Assembly (NCBI GenBank): GCA_020736575.1
Contig: JAGPYM010000026.1
Span: 434,001-498,000, forward strand
Direction of reading: 5' to 3'
Length of the DNA: 64,000 bases
DNA from: Thelonectria olida
Taxonomy: Eukaryota; Ascomycota; Sordariomycetes; Hypocreales; Nectriaceae
Made by a program: the position numbers and the translations under genes. The notes beneath the pieces were generated by a model. It worked only from the letters and a program-made list of their open reading frames with translations, made no database searches and was not told the DNA's origin. Below are positions 10,443 through 21,712 of this stretch, piece by piece. How positions within the stretch are numbered: the stretch's first letter is position 1; each line of letters opens with the position of its first letter.

Positions 10443-12137
10443 ATGCTCAAATCCTCACACAAGCCGTCCGCGGCTGCGCTTGCGCCTCTGCTTCCAGGAT
10501 GGACTGAACACAAAGCTCCCACCGGCCACATTTACTACTATAATGCCGAAACCAAGGAGTCGACGTACAAGCGGCCCGGCGCCGAGCCCGCGCTCCAACC
10601 TGCACCCGCGCCCGCGCCTGCTCTCCCATATTCTGTTTACGGCGCCGTGCCGAACCTTGCCGACCCCAATGTTGCGAATGCCTACATGGCGCAGGCCAAT
10701 GCTGCCCAGCAACCTCAGCATCTTAATCAGAATCGTCGAGGCGGATATGGTGGCAGTCGCGGAGGACACGATGGCCGACCGAAGCCTGCGCCTGTCGATA
10801 AACCCCGGAGGAAAGAGGCGATTCCAGGCTGTGAGCCATGGATTCTGGTCTACACTAAATACTCACGGCGATTCGTCTACAATCCCACCAAAAATATGAG
10901 CTACTGGCGCATCCCAGAGAAATTGATGCCTGCTATTTTGGAAATGGATAAGGCACGAATCCGCGGAAAAGCCGCAGACGATGTGGAAGCAAAGGCGGAT
11001 AAGAAAGAGGCTTCGACACAGGTTATTGGTGACGATGGCGAATATGGTAGCGAATATGAGGAAGTCGAAGTAACAGACGAAGAAGGAGATGACGATGAAG
11101 AGAGTGGAGATCACCCGTCGAAGCGACAGCGAACCGAGGACCCTGCATTCGAAGAGGATGGAACGATAGAATTCACCGAGGCGGACATTGCGGCGCAACT
11201 GCAAGCAATGGGCGAGGATTATGGGCTAGATCCCGGAGAGTACGATGATGGAGATGCGGAGAACTGGCCCGAAGGCGCCGAGGGCATCCCCCTATCGGAA
11301 GACGATGCCAAGTACCTCTTCAAAGATCTTCTCAACGACTTCAACATCAACCCCTATAGCCCATGGGACAAGCTACTGGAAGATGAAAATATCATGAACG
11401 ACGTGCGATATACGGCGCTGGACACTACAAGGGCGCGCAAGGAATGCTGGGACGAATGGACGAGAGAGAGGATTGCCGAGTTGAAGGAGCTGAGAGCGCG
11501 TCAGGAGAAGAAGGACCCTCGGATCGCCTACATGGCGTTTTTGCAGGACAAGGCCACGCCGAAGCTCTACTGGCCCGAGTTTAAGAGGAGGTACAAAAAG
11601 GAAGCTCCCATGAAGGATCTGAATTTATCCGACAAGGACCGCGAAAAGCTATATCGCGAGCACATCAATCGGCTGAAGATGGCCCAGTCAAGGCTCAAGT
11701 CTGATCTGACTGCGCTGCTCAAGGCGCAACCGGTTCTCGAACTCAACAAGAAATCGTCACCAACCAACCTGCCAACTCCGATTCTTATCGACCCCCGTTA
11801 CATCTCCCTCGAACCTAAGATCCGCGACCCCTTGATTGAGGCTTACATCAGCACCCTACCCCCGCCTCCCGAGGACGTGGAAGCTGCCAAAGACGATGAG
11901 GACAAGAAGAAGGCACGCGAGGCCAAAGAGAAGCGAGAGAAGGCACTGGAGGAGCGGAATCGCGCTGTCGAAGAGCAACGCAGGAAGCGAGAAAAGGACG
12001 TGGCGTACAGCAAGGCCAGGCTGAGGGAAGAAGAGAGGGAGCTGGAGATGGCCATGAGAGTAGGAAAACAGGGGCTACAGGGCCAGCTGGCCAAGATGAA
12101 CATGCAGCAGGACGATGAGCCGAAGAGTTCGTCATGA
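10443..12137 (+). CDS. WW- and FF-domain protein (Urn1/TCERG1-like splicing factor)
   Basis: A single exon of 564 residues starts at MLKSSHKPSA. Residues about 15-46 are a WW domain (PGWTEHKAPTGHIYYYN). A second WW-like unit lies at about 129-161 (W133 and W155, with RRFVYNPTKNMSYW). An FF domain follows at about 289-345 (FKDLLNDFNINPYSPWDKLL). A highly charged coiled C-terminus is rich in KKKAREAKEKREKALEE-type repeats. WW plus FF domains mark proteins that bind proline-rich splicing factors and the phosphorylated RNA polymerase II tail (yeast Urn1, animal TCERG1). The single FF suggests Urn1 rather than multi-FF Prp40. An in-frame ATG at 10281 would add 54 residues of no recognisable character, so I prefer 10443. 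An acidic stretch separates WW and FF regions. Confidence 0.85.
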   Translation: MLKSSHKPSAAALAPLLPGWTEHKAPTGHIYYYNAETKESTYKRPGAEPALQPAPAPAPALPYSVYGAVPNLADPNVANAYMAQANAAQQPQHLNQNRRGGYGGSRGGHDGRPKPAPVDKPRRKEAIPGCEPWILVYTKYSRRFVYNPTKNMSYWRIPEKLMPAILEMDKARIRGKAADDVEAKADKKEASTQVIGDDGEYGSEYEEVEVTDEEGDDDEESGDHPSKRQRTEDPAFEEDGTIEFTEADIAAQLQAMGEDYGLDPGEYDDGDAENWPEGAEGIPLSEDDAKYLFKDLLNDFNINPYSPWDKLLEDENIMNDVRYTALDTTRARKECWDEWTRERIAELKELRARQEKKDPRIAYMAFLQDKATPKLYWPEFKRRYKKEAPMKDLNLSDKDREKLYREHINRLKMAQSRLKSDLTALLKAQPVLELNKKSSPTNLPTPILIDPRYISLEPKIRDPLIEAYISTLPPPPEDVEAAKDDEDKKKAREAKEKREKALEERNRAVEEQRRKREKDVAYSKARLREEERELEMAMRVGKQGLQGQLAKMNMQQDDEPKSSS

Positions 12138-12223
12138 TATGCATTCAGTCATGAATCTAGTCTATGTACTCAGTATTGTATGTCCACCCAGAAGAACAAG
12201 ACTCGGCCAAGCTACTCAATAGC

Positions 12224-14081
12224 TCAAAGCCCATATATGAAGGTCACCTTCTTATCCGCATACCTCGTGTCATCCACCCTCTCATTCTCAATCTCCTCGT
12301 CCGTCATGTGTGCCAGCACACTCTGCTTCCTCTTGTTCACCGCCACCAGCAGGAACCGGTACGTCAAGTACCCGAAGAAGGCTACGACAAGGCATCCAAG
12401 CGTAACGTAGAACGGCAGCCGGTAGTCGGGCGCAAACTTGGACCGGTACAGCTGCGCGCCCACAACGCCGCCCAGGTTCCCGAAGCCGTTGACGCCCAGC
12501 ACCAGCGACCGCTTGCCCGGCTCGGGCGTGTTGCCGCTCAGCCACGCGACCGTCAACGGCGCGGACACGTACACGCCCCCGAGAAGGATGCACAGGCCAA
12601 TGTACTTGCCCGTATGTGTTGTTAGCGTCACGGCGAGGACGAGGCCGACTACCCCGACGAGGATGCCGCCCGTGATGTGGTAGCCGCGTTCCTGGTGGCG
12701 GTCGGATGACCAGGCGAAGATGTACAGGCCGATGGCGCCGCAGACGAAAGGAGGGACTGTCATCTAGGATGTGAAGTTAGTAATACAGACCAACTCATGA
12801 GTATGTGAAGACGAAGACTTACGAGATTGGCCAGGATGGACTCAAAGCCCAGCCCCTGAATGACCAGAGGCAAAAAGACGGAAAACGCACTGCTCGGCAC
12901 ACTCGCACAAATATTCATGAACAAGACCGACCAGAGCTTCCAGTCTTTGAGCGTCTCGACAAAGTCCCTCTTGCTCAGCCGATCCTTCTCGATGCCATCT
13001 TCGCCGTACTCGTGCTGGACGTACGCAGCGGAATCCTGCTTCATGCGCTCAACCGCGAAGCTCCGCTCGTCAGGACGCAGGAACCACGCGGTCCCCGGCC
13101 CGCTGGGCAGCCACAGCCAGGCGACGAGGGCGAGCAGACATGTCAGGGCGCCCTCGATGACGAAGAGGTACTGCCAGTTCTTGAGCGGGCCCTTGTTGAT
13201 GTGGAAGACGCCGTAGGCGATGGAGCCCGAGAAGGCGCCCGCGACGGCGTATTGGCCGTAGAACAGGGCGAGGCGCACGCAGAGATCGAATTTTGTGTAG
13301 AAGGAGGAGAGATATGCTACGGCGGTGGGATAGAAACCTGCTTCGAAGGCGCCGATGAGGAGACGGGTTGCGATGAGAGCCCCTGAATTCGCTGTTAGCC
13401 CACCACCCACTTCGATGCAATGCAACTAGTATAAGGAGACGTACCGCGGCCGGTAATGAAGGCTTGGGCAATCGTCACGACGCCCCAGCAAAACTGGATT
13501 TTTGCGCTTCTCGTTAGTGGAAACGTTCTGATCAACATGTCGATCTTAGGGTCACGGTACCATCATAATGGGAATCCAATGCCGTGCGCCGATGCAACGC
13601 CCCACCGCGGCAGATACGGGCTGCAGGACGACAAAGGTGACGAAGAAGAGGGAGACGGCTTCGTTGAGGTCGTCGGGGCTTGCGTTGATGTCCTTGGTGA
13701 AGCCTGTGTTGCCCATGTGTTAGACAAAAAGGGGGGTGGAGTGAGGTGAGAGGTGGTGTTACCTTGGGTCTCGGCGTTGCCAACATTGCCGCGGTCGAGG
13801 CCGTTGAAGAGATACAATAGTGAAAGCAGAGGCAAGAGGGCAATGTCGAGCTTGCGGTTGACGGCCTGGTTGCGAATCGTGGTGTGGTGAGGTGACGCGG
13901 CTTCAGCGTCTGTGGTTGTGCTCTTGGCGACGAGACGGTCCATCTTGGTGGAAGCAGCGAATCCAGCCCGCGTTTGTGAGGAAGTGAAGAAGTGTGATGC
14001 TTGAGGAGGTGATGAGCTTTCGTGAGTCTTATCCAGAGACTCGACGAAGGGGTTCGTTTTTGTATCCGCCCCGAGGCTCAT
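12224..14081 (-). CDS. MFS transporter, Dal5/Tna1-like anion:cation symporter family
   Basis: Five exons, 14081-13763, 13703-13561, 13493-13445, 13382-12823 and 12763-12224, give 536 residues with twelve likely membrane spans. Typical Dal5-family motifs appear: LFNGLDRGNVGNAETQGF in the first loop, GAFEAGFYPTAVAYLSSFY in the middle, and ILANLMTVPPFV across the last splice. Both termini are hydrophilic and cytosolic. The family imports small organic anions such as allantoate, nicotinate, pantothenate or biotin precursors at the plasma membrane. The substrate cannot be told from sequence. The first loop residue is Arg-Gly (DRGN) where many members have DRTN. Neighbours (a Nudix-eIF2B-like gene upstream, a WW/FF gene downstream) give no substrate clue. 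Every intron is 58-70 nt with canonical ends. Confidence 0.88.
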
Positions 14082-15637
14082 CCAGAGTTACTCACTCGCA
14101 CATCCAGGCAGAGAACAGCCAGCCCCCTCGTCCTCCCTGCATGCGGCTCACGGGCTCCAAGGGGCCGGAGAGGATGGACTTCTGTCTGACGGGAATCGGG
14201 GGCGGTTTCTCTCTCGATCGAATGGAAGCTCTCATCGGCCCCCAAGACAAAAGGTATCCGAAAGGTGGTTTACAGCCATCCCACATCCCAGAGAGGACAC
14301 ACAGTCTGTTTTACTTCTCTCGTAAGCGGGGCCATCGAATCAAGCCGGCTCGGCCGTTCGCTCGTCATGGATGGATGGGTGTGCGGCACGCTCGCTCGCT
14401 CGTGAGGTAAAGTGAACCATTTTAATCTGCTTGGACGGGTGAGGAGGCGCGTGCTTTTCGGTGGGCAAATGGGGTAGGGTGGTAGTTTGGAAGGGGGGGC
14501 CTTTCTTGTGATCTGCCGTGGACTGGGCAGTAGAGGCTACGTAATTATGAACATGTCCCGAGCATTGCAGCAGGTAGACTACAGACTCTTGTGGGAGGGA
14601 GAGAGGTCTCGGGGCCTTCCCACGCGCGTGTAAGCCAGGGGGACCCCGCCCAGATTGTCGGGATCATGGCCAGGTGGTCGACTCCCAGAAACGGGGAACC
14701 AGCCTGAGGACGATGATCTGCTTGGCAGAGCGAGTCACGAGGCAGATTTTACACTTTGGTGCCGTCCATGTCTAGCGTGGGCGGACGGATGGGCGACATG
14801 GTGAGACGTACGGCCGAGTCTATATTATCGGGCATTATTAGGACCGGCCGTTTCTTTGGGTTTACTCCACTTGTTTTGACAGGACGGGGGACAGGGGAGG
14901 GCGGTCGTTTTGCGGATAGGAGAGAGAGACGACGGGAAGGAGGGGAGAGGGTATAACATGACCTCGTGTCGCTGCGGAGGCAGTGTCAGCATTACTCGTT
15001 TGACAGGTTGGTAGGGCTGTAAGGCTGACATGACATGTGGCTTGCGAGGGAACTACCCTACCCCGGGCGTAGGTTAGTGAATGCAATGCAATGCAATGTA
15101 GGCGGTTAGGTCGTCTTCGCGGTCCATTCCTAGTCTGGTTGTTCCACTGTCATGTCATGTTTGTCGATCTGTCTGTTGGTTCTTGACAGGCGGTGTGAGA
15201 CGGGGCCTGACAGGAGCCTAGGGTGTTCTGGGATGGTGTTCCAGAAGCATGCAGTTCCTAACTCATGTCATGAGCTTGAGCAAGTGAGTGAGAGTGAACG
15301 AGTGAGTGAGTGTTTGAGCGTCCTGGTGTGCCAATTGCGTGATGATCCTTGTTCCCTGCTTCCCAACGGCTGCGAAGAGCTGAAAGCAGGCAGCCAACGC
15401 TAGCGGCGGACCTTTATACTAATTCATCCGTTGCTTGTCTTAGTCGATAAGTCTATATCACTTCGCCGACGCTGGAGTTCGCCGCTGCCAAGTATTCTTG
15501 TCGAGAGTGTCGGTGTTTGATGTCTTGACTGTGTCCATCGGCCAGCTCATGATCCGGCGATATCAACACTTGATGGCGTTGACCCTGATTAGAACCATAA
15601 GAACCAGAAGAAGAACAAGAAGGAATAATCAAGTCAA
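14082..15637. other. Intergenic region upstream of the MFS gene
   Basis: About 1.55 kb separates the MFS gene (start) and the Nudix-eIF2B gene (end), both on the minus strand. It contains a short pentanucleotide microsatellite (ATGCA-like, four copies, 15081-15100) and GAGTGA-type repetition near 15285-15315. No ORF here has a recognisable domain. It is probably the MFS promoter. Confidence 0.5.
15081..15100. repeat. Pentanucleotide microsatellite
   Basis: Four head-to-tail copies of ATGCA (the last reads ATGTA). It is a simple repeat in non-coding DNA. Confidence 0.85.
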
Positions 15638-17295
15638 TCAGAGGCCCGTAAAGAACCGATCTGCTCTTCCATCCACTTCCCCAGCCCACTTCCTCATCTC
15701 CTCCGTCCTCAACGCTCCAACCTCGGTCACGTAGAAATCGATCAAGTCACTTGACACCCACTCGAGATAAACATTCTTTACGTCAACCGCCGATCCCGTC
15801 CCTCGCAATTGTCCCCACGACTGCACAATTTCCTGCGCATCATCCTCCTCCCCCGGCGGACCATCGTCATCGTCAAATGGGAGCACCTTTTCTCTCTGCG
15901 AGACGACCAAGACCTTGACCCCAGGCGATACGTACTTTGCTACCAGTGCCGCCGGCAACGAGCCCGTCTTGTTGCTTACGTTGCCCTGCTTGTCGATCAC
16001 ATCTGCGCCGAGCAGGACAACATCCACGTCCTGCGCCGCCGCACCCACGCTTGCGTCTGTGAAGACGGTCACGGTCGCCTTGATCCCGTTGCTGTGAGCA
16101 AACGTGGCCATCTCGCCGGCCATGTTGGCACCTTCGAAGAGCGGGCGCGACTCGAGAACGCGAATGTCGAGTGCCGGCCTGACGCTTTGCAGAGCCTGCG
16201 TGATGCTGCGCCGTATCGTGGAGCTGGATGACAGAGTGAGCACCCTGAGCGTCTTGGCTTCGGAATAGTGCGTATTAAGAAAGGATACGACATGTGCGCC
16301 GACTTGCGTGCTGGCGCTTTCTCGCTGTCGTGCGTATTGCTCCAGAGCCTCGACGATGTCATCCATGGACTCCCGGAGCGACCTTTTATCAGACAGTGGC
16401 AGTGCCTTCTCAATGATGGCCAAACTGGACAGGGCCACGCTCAAGATGGACGCACCCATGCTCTCGCGCCCGTTCTTCCATAGATGCCACGCTGCAAACC
16501 TGGCATTCTTCCACCACAGCTCGGGTGACTCCATGTCGAGTTTCTTGATGGTGTCGACAAATATGCCGAGAGCCTTAGCCGCCAATTGATGCGCGCCGCT
16601 CTCATGGTCCTGCTGCAGCGTCGTCAGACCTTGACTGAGGATGCGTCCAGCCTCCTCGCCGAGATCAATCTCGAACCAAACCCTCCTCAAACTCTCCAAG
16701 ATGCGCGGCACGCCGCCAAACTCGTCCGACTCGTTGACTTCCCGAGGATCAAACCAGTCGTAGCCCTCATGCTCCCAGTCTATCTGAATACCAGCCTCGC
16801 CTCGCCCGCCCTCGTTTTGCGATTTGAGGACGAAGCCAAAGGGGTTGATGGTCCATTCCCTGCCTATCGACTCGTCAACGAATGAATACGGTTTACCTTG
16901 CCGGAAGAGGCGAAGAGACGTTGCGGTAAGGGTCGTTTCTTCCTGCAGTTCGCGCCAGGCGGTAGCTAACGGCGAGGCGTCTGATGCTTCGACGCTGCCT
17001 GAGACGGCGGCGTATTTGTGCCTGCGCGCAATCAATTAAATCACAAAGAACGAAGAACAGATTGGTTGCGTAGAGGAACGTACTGGTACGTTCTCACTTT
17101 GCCGCTCCTGCGAAAGAGGGCGACTTTAGGCGTCTTGGTCAGGTCGTCGTCTGGGAACTTGAAGATGAAGCTGCCAGCCACTGCGCGACGTTTGAGCGGC
17201 GGAGGCATGATTGCTGTCGTTGTAGCCAGATTACGGGTCTGGAATAGCGCACGAGATGTGGGTCTTTGTGAGAAGAACGGCACTCGACTTGCCAT
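15638..17295 (-). CDS. Nudix domain fused to eIF2B alpha/beta/delta-like domain
   Basis: Exons 17295-17084 and 17021-15638 (62-nt intron, GTACGT...GCGCAG) give 531 residues. The N-terminus (MASRVPFFSQRPTSRALFQT) is Arg/Ser-rich and lacks acidic residues, suggesting a mitochondrial presequence; a second in-frame ATG (MPPPLKRRAV) would remove it. Residues about 45-190 are a Nudix fold with a degenerate Nudix box: REL-Q-EE is kept, but the usual Glu seven residues before RE and the later Gly are altered. Residues about 240-500 match the eIF2B/ribose-1,5-bisphosphate isomerase fold (LTLSSSSTI, ESRPLFEGANMA, DVVLLGADVI, GNVSNKTGS). The isomerase-type substrate-binding Ser/Arg and Asp motifs look intact. 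It may act on a sugar phosphate whose nucleotide precursor is cleaved by the Nudix part. The true substrate is unknown. Confidence 0.8.
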
Positions 17296-17549
17296 AGTTG
17301 AGTGTTGGGAGTGGAAAGATCTCAATGGGCAATGTGGCGGGTCTTGGTGAGGATGGAGGTGTGGTGACATGCATCGTCACCTGACATCCTTCGTCGTCAT
17401 ATCAAAGTGATGGCTCATTTTAGATGTGACAGCTCAACTTGATCTGTCAAGATATCCCGATAGTTTGGTATTGGAGAATATGTGCCCTGCTTTTACTGGT
17501 GACCTCCAAGTGATTATATCCATCGTGTATGTTTAATCACCTTATTAAC

Positions 17550-20012
17550 TCAGCCATACGCTCCGTACGGCTGCCAATCGTCGTCTATCCACGACACCAG
17601 CTCTTCATACAGCGTGTGGCCCTGCTCAACGTGAATCGTTGGCTGCTGCAGAACCTCCTGTCCAACCTTTTGCGGCCACGCCTGCCCCATGTCCACCGTC
17701 GCCGCATACGTCGTCTGGTGCTGCGTCGCCCCCCCCTGTTGTTGGCTATCCATTATAGGCGCCCGTAACCTGTGCACGAGAACCCGCAGGTCTCGCAGCA
17801 CAGCAGCGCAGTCTCGTCCGTAGTTGCTTCCCACCCGACTCTCCTCCTCGAACCTCGCTATCACGAAATCGAGATCATGGTCCCGCGCCCTGGCGTCTTT
17901 GGACACGATTAGATGCCCGGCGTACAGCAACTCCTGCAGCATGAGACAGATAGCCGCGTTGAAGATGAAATGCAGCCCTGCCTGCAGGAGCTTCCGCGGG
18001 TGGTTGAGGGCGAGCGTGTGCCGCGCGAGGCGCACGTTGAGCTCGGCGGCGGCAATGCACCGGCGGAGGAGGCCGAGGCGGGGATGCGAGTTGAGCGACG
18101 ACGAGCGGCTGACGAGTCGTTCGGCAAACGTCTTCTTGACGGCGGCGAAGAAGACGGGGCGGATGGTAAGGATGATGAGCTACCGTCAGCGTTAACATAT
18201 ATAGTTACAGAGTACCAAGTTGTTGGTCAACGTACCTGGTTATATCCCATGTGCAATAAACAACACGCAGGATCGTCGCTCAGCCCAGGCTCGGAGAGCT
18301 GAAGAATCGGAGGCAAATTTTCCAGCCACTGATCCAGCATTCTGATGGCATCTTCGGGTCGTTTTACCGGACCCGTGTTGTTGTCCCAGGGCGAAACTCG
18401 GTACGTGTTGCAGACGATGTAGCCCGAGATGCGGGAGAGTTCGACATGGGCTCTGAGCCCGGCTGATGAGGGCAACGATCTAAAAGCAAGATAAGCATGC
18501 CTGTTCTCAAGAGATGAGGGAAGGATCACTTACGGGGCGTCGCAAGGGAGAGGCAACCGAATCGCCTCATCCATGATAGTCGGCGGCCGTCCCATCAAAC
18601 AGCTCAACCATCGGTCCAACACATACAAGGTCCAAAACACCCTCTTTCCGCTCTCATCAACCCACCCCCTGTGCGCCCCATGCATGATGCTTATGTGCAT
18701 GGCGTTGCTCACACACATGTAGGCTGCGTCTCGACGATTCATCTCAATGAGATAGAAGCCCATCAAGGCCAAGGCCGTCACGTCGCTGATGGTAAAGCGG
18801 GTGATATCGAGCGGATTGCCGAGCAGAGCGCACGCGCGGCTGAAGTAGTACTCGCTCATGTTGGTCTGCGCCGGCGCTTCGGGAGTCGTCGATGCTTGCG
18901 ACACGACGGCAAACGCGGTGTGATGGAAGGCGAGATGGCGACATGGATCCTGACGCCGCAGAGCCTGAGGCTCTGAAGCGTCTCTGGCTGGGAGAACCGG
19001 TGCAGACTCGAGATCTCCCCACCAGTAGATACCGCCGCTGGGCCAGTTCCCGTTTCCGTCTTGGATGAAGCATCTCAGCTCCGACAGCATGGCAAGCATT
19101 TCAGGGCGCTCGGGAAGCCATAACGGATCGACGTTGCGCTCGTGCAGGGGACGCGAGTCGTAGGTTTGGTAGCTTCCCTGGGTGGTCAAGAAGGTGGTGC
19201 CGTCGATGCTGGGATTGCGGTTGTTGTGGTAGGCGAGGGGGAAGATGGTGCTCATGAATTCCTTGAGGTGGTCGAGAAAGGTGGCGCCGCTCGTTTCGCC
19301 GAGGAAACGGGCGTGGCCGTCGGGATCGTTGAGGAGACGGCCTTCGGTAGAGGCTTGTTCATCATCTTGTTGGTGTTGGTGGTGAGGTTGAGGTTGATAG
19401 CGAGATGGTGGCTGCACTCCCGCTTGACCAGCATCAACCGGCGACGAGTCGGACACGTCTGGCGTACCAACCGAACTCGCCGCCGTTGTCGTACTCCCAG
19501 CCGCTGCCGTAGCTGTGCCTGAAGCCACCGTCATGGCATCCGCAGCCTCCCCCAAGCCCTGCAGCAGCTCGTGGCGTCTGGTCGCATCGGGTACGGTATC
19601 CCTCAGGGCCCTCTCCAGCACGTCGACCTTGCGCCTCAGGTCGTCTAGCTCGGCGCGCGGCACCGAGACTCGGGCGACGGCCACGGGATAGACGCAGTCG
19701 CGCGCCGAGGAGCGGCACTGGCGACACGGGGACTCGCCCGAGCATTTGACGCGGCGAATGTTGCAAGCGTTGCAGCTGGGGGGTCGAATCGTCAGTCAGT
19801 GGTTTATGGATATGGATGCATGTGTGATTATAATGGTGGTGATTTTTACAGACAACAGAAACTCACGCTGTCGCTACGCGTTTGCGATTCTCAGGCGCCA
19901 CCTTGTGACGGCGAGGATTGACGGGCAACCGCTGCGACGGCGGCTGTTGTCGGCCGTCGCGACGAGATGCCGCGGCCGACGCTTGTTCGTCTCCGGCTCC
20001 GGGACGCATCAT
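17550..20012 (-). CDS. Zn2Cys6 transcription factor with fungal-specific TF domain
   Basis: Four exons, 20012-19867, 19775-18534, 18479-18236 and 18179-17550, give 753 residues. The zinc cluster has C50, C53, C60, C66, C69 and C76 (C-x2-C-x6-C-x5-C-x2-C-x6-C), with NIRRVKC between the second and third Cys. The first zinc-ligand Cys sits right at the exon 1/2 junction. A short coiled coil (ELDDLRRKVDVLERALRD) follows as a dimer linker. Residues about 190-540 form the fungal-specific TF middle homology region (e.g. RVFWTLYVLDRWLSCLMGRP). The protein is nuclear and its targets are unknown. It lies 1.7 kb downstream of sidA, so a local regulatory link is possible but unproven. Two adjacent ATGs (20012 and 20009) begin the ORF. 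Intron 1 contains the only 91-nt gap. Confidence 0.85.
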
Positions 20013-21712
20013 GCGTGAGACGGACGTCTTATTCGCAAGTCGGCGCAAAAGCAAAAGGCATGTGGAATAGAGGTAACACGAAGCAAGTTCCCACACAGCG
20101 TCCGCGTGCGTGGGCGTCACATGTGCTAGGGATGAGAAAAAGGTCTCCAATTTTTACGGATAAGTTATGCAGTTGGGGTCAGGGGGAGGAATGCGCCTCA
20201 ATCGTGAGAATGACATGGGAAAAGAAACGGAAAGGAAAATAAAAAGATGCCGGCTCTCTTGCCGCGTTGATGATACCCTGGCCCTGCCTGTGTGCATTTC
20301 TCTCGACAGGGCGTAAAACCAAAGGATCTGAGCCAGACCCAACAATGCTGCCCATCACTCATCCAGTTCTCATGAAGCCGTTTTGATTGAACCAGGTCCG
20401 TAATTTACTGCCTGTGGGAAGAGACTCTCCTTCCCACTCCACTACGTATTCCTCTCATATCTCCTTCACAAAACATACACAACTCCATCCCCACAACTAA
20501 GGCCTATTTACCCCTGTCTGGCACACTCCGAGCCGAGGCAGGCGGTTTTTTTTTTTTTATCAATCTGATTAAAGCAAATCAATTAAATTTAAAAGCAGCC
20601 AAAAGAAATGAAAATAAAAAATCACGCTAATTCCACATCCTACGGAAACGACGTCAAGCAACCCCGTTGATTCATTGCCGTTTTATTATCATTATTATTA
20701 ATGTCTCGGCTTAAGCACCTTGAACTGGGCTGGTCAACCTCGGACAACAACTTGTTTAGGATTAGTACGCAACCATCTGTTGCGAAATACGCACATAGTA
20801 ATACATGCCGTCTCGCCCTTGTGAGCTGCGAAGCCATGCAGGGAGGGTATTTTAGCCATTTTCTTCACCCTCGTCTCTTAGCTGAAATTTGGAGTCGACC
20901 TTTTGCCCCTCATGTCCCTCTCCCCCGCTCATATGTGCATGCTCGGGAGGTCCCCATTTCGACACATGTATGACGCATCTCATTAGCTTCATCTCACTTG
21001 CTCCCTCACCCATCCACAATACGCACATATGGCAGCGCTTCTTCACGTGCTGCGCCGTATGCGAGACTCAGTCATGAGCTGAAACGTGCGTTTTCACACC
21101 ACCTCAATACTGCTTTTGTATCTGGTCAGTACCTCGTTCTCGAATTGGTGCGCTATAAACCGGTCCCGGACCTCTCCGGCATCGTCACTGCAATCGTGCA
21201 TACCGGCGGCATCTTTTTCTGCTTCGGTTGACGGGCTCGGCGGGATTTTATGTCAGGCAGTGAACCGAGCCCACCCGGCCATTGCAGGCGACTGTTGTGT
21301 GACCATCCATCATCTCTGCATGTCTCAAACACCAAAGCTAGTGAGGCGGACATGTGTCATGAGGGAGTCATGAGCACTTCATGAAAGAAAGAACCTCGAT
21401 TGAAATTTGAACCAAAAATAACAAAAAGTGTATTCATCTCATCTGCAATTGTCATCCATCAGGGCCTCTTCGAAAATCCATATCTAAGAAGCAAAATAAC
21501 ACCAAAAACCGATAAAACAAAATATACTTGGCGTGATGTATGTAAAAAAAAGAAAAGAAAATTGAGACAGAAAATAGGAAGAAAAAAGGACGTTCGAGGG
21601 GTGGGGGATGTGTGTCTGTCGTCCAATACCAGGTTCATTTAAAATCTTTTCGCTGTCCTTGCAAACATTATACACTGCCCGCTTTTCGTTCATGCAATTT
21701 CGTGAGGGATAT
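20013..21712. other. Intergenic region between TF gene and sidA
   Basis: About 1.7 kb between the TF start and the sidA stop, both on the minus strand, so it holds the TF promoter and the sidA 3' end. It is AT-rich near 20,540-20,700, with a T13 run at 20546-20558. The small ORFs have no domain character. Confidence 0.5.
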
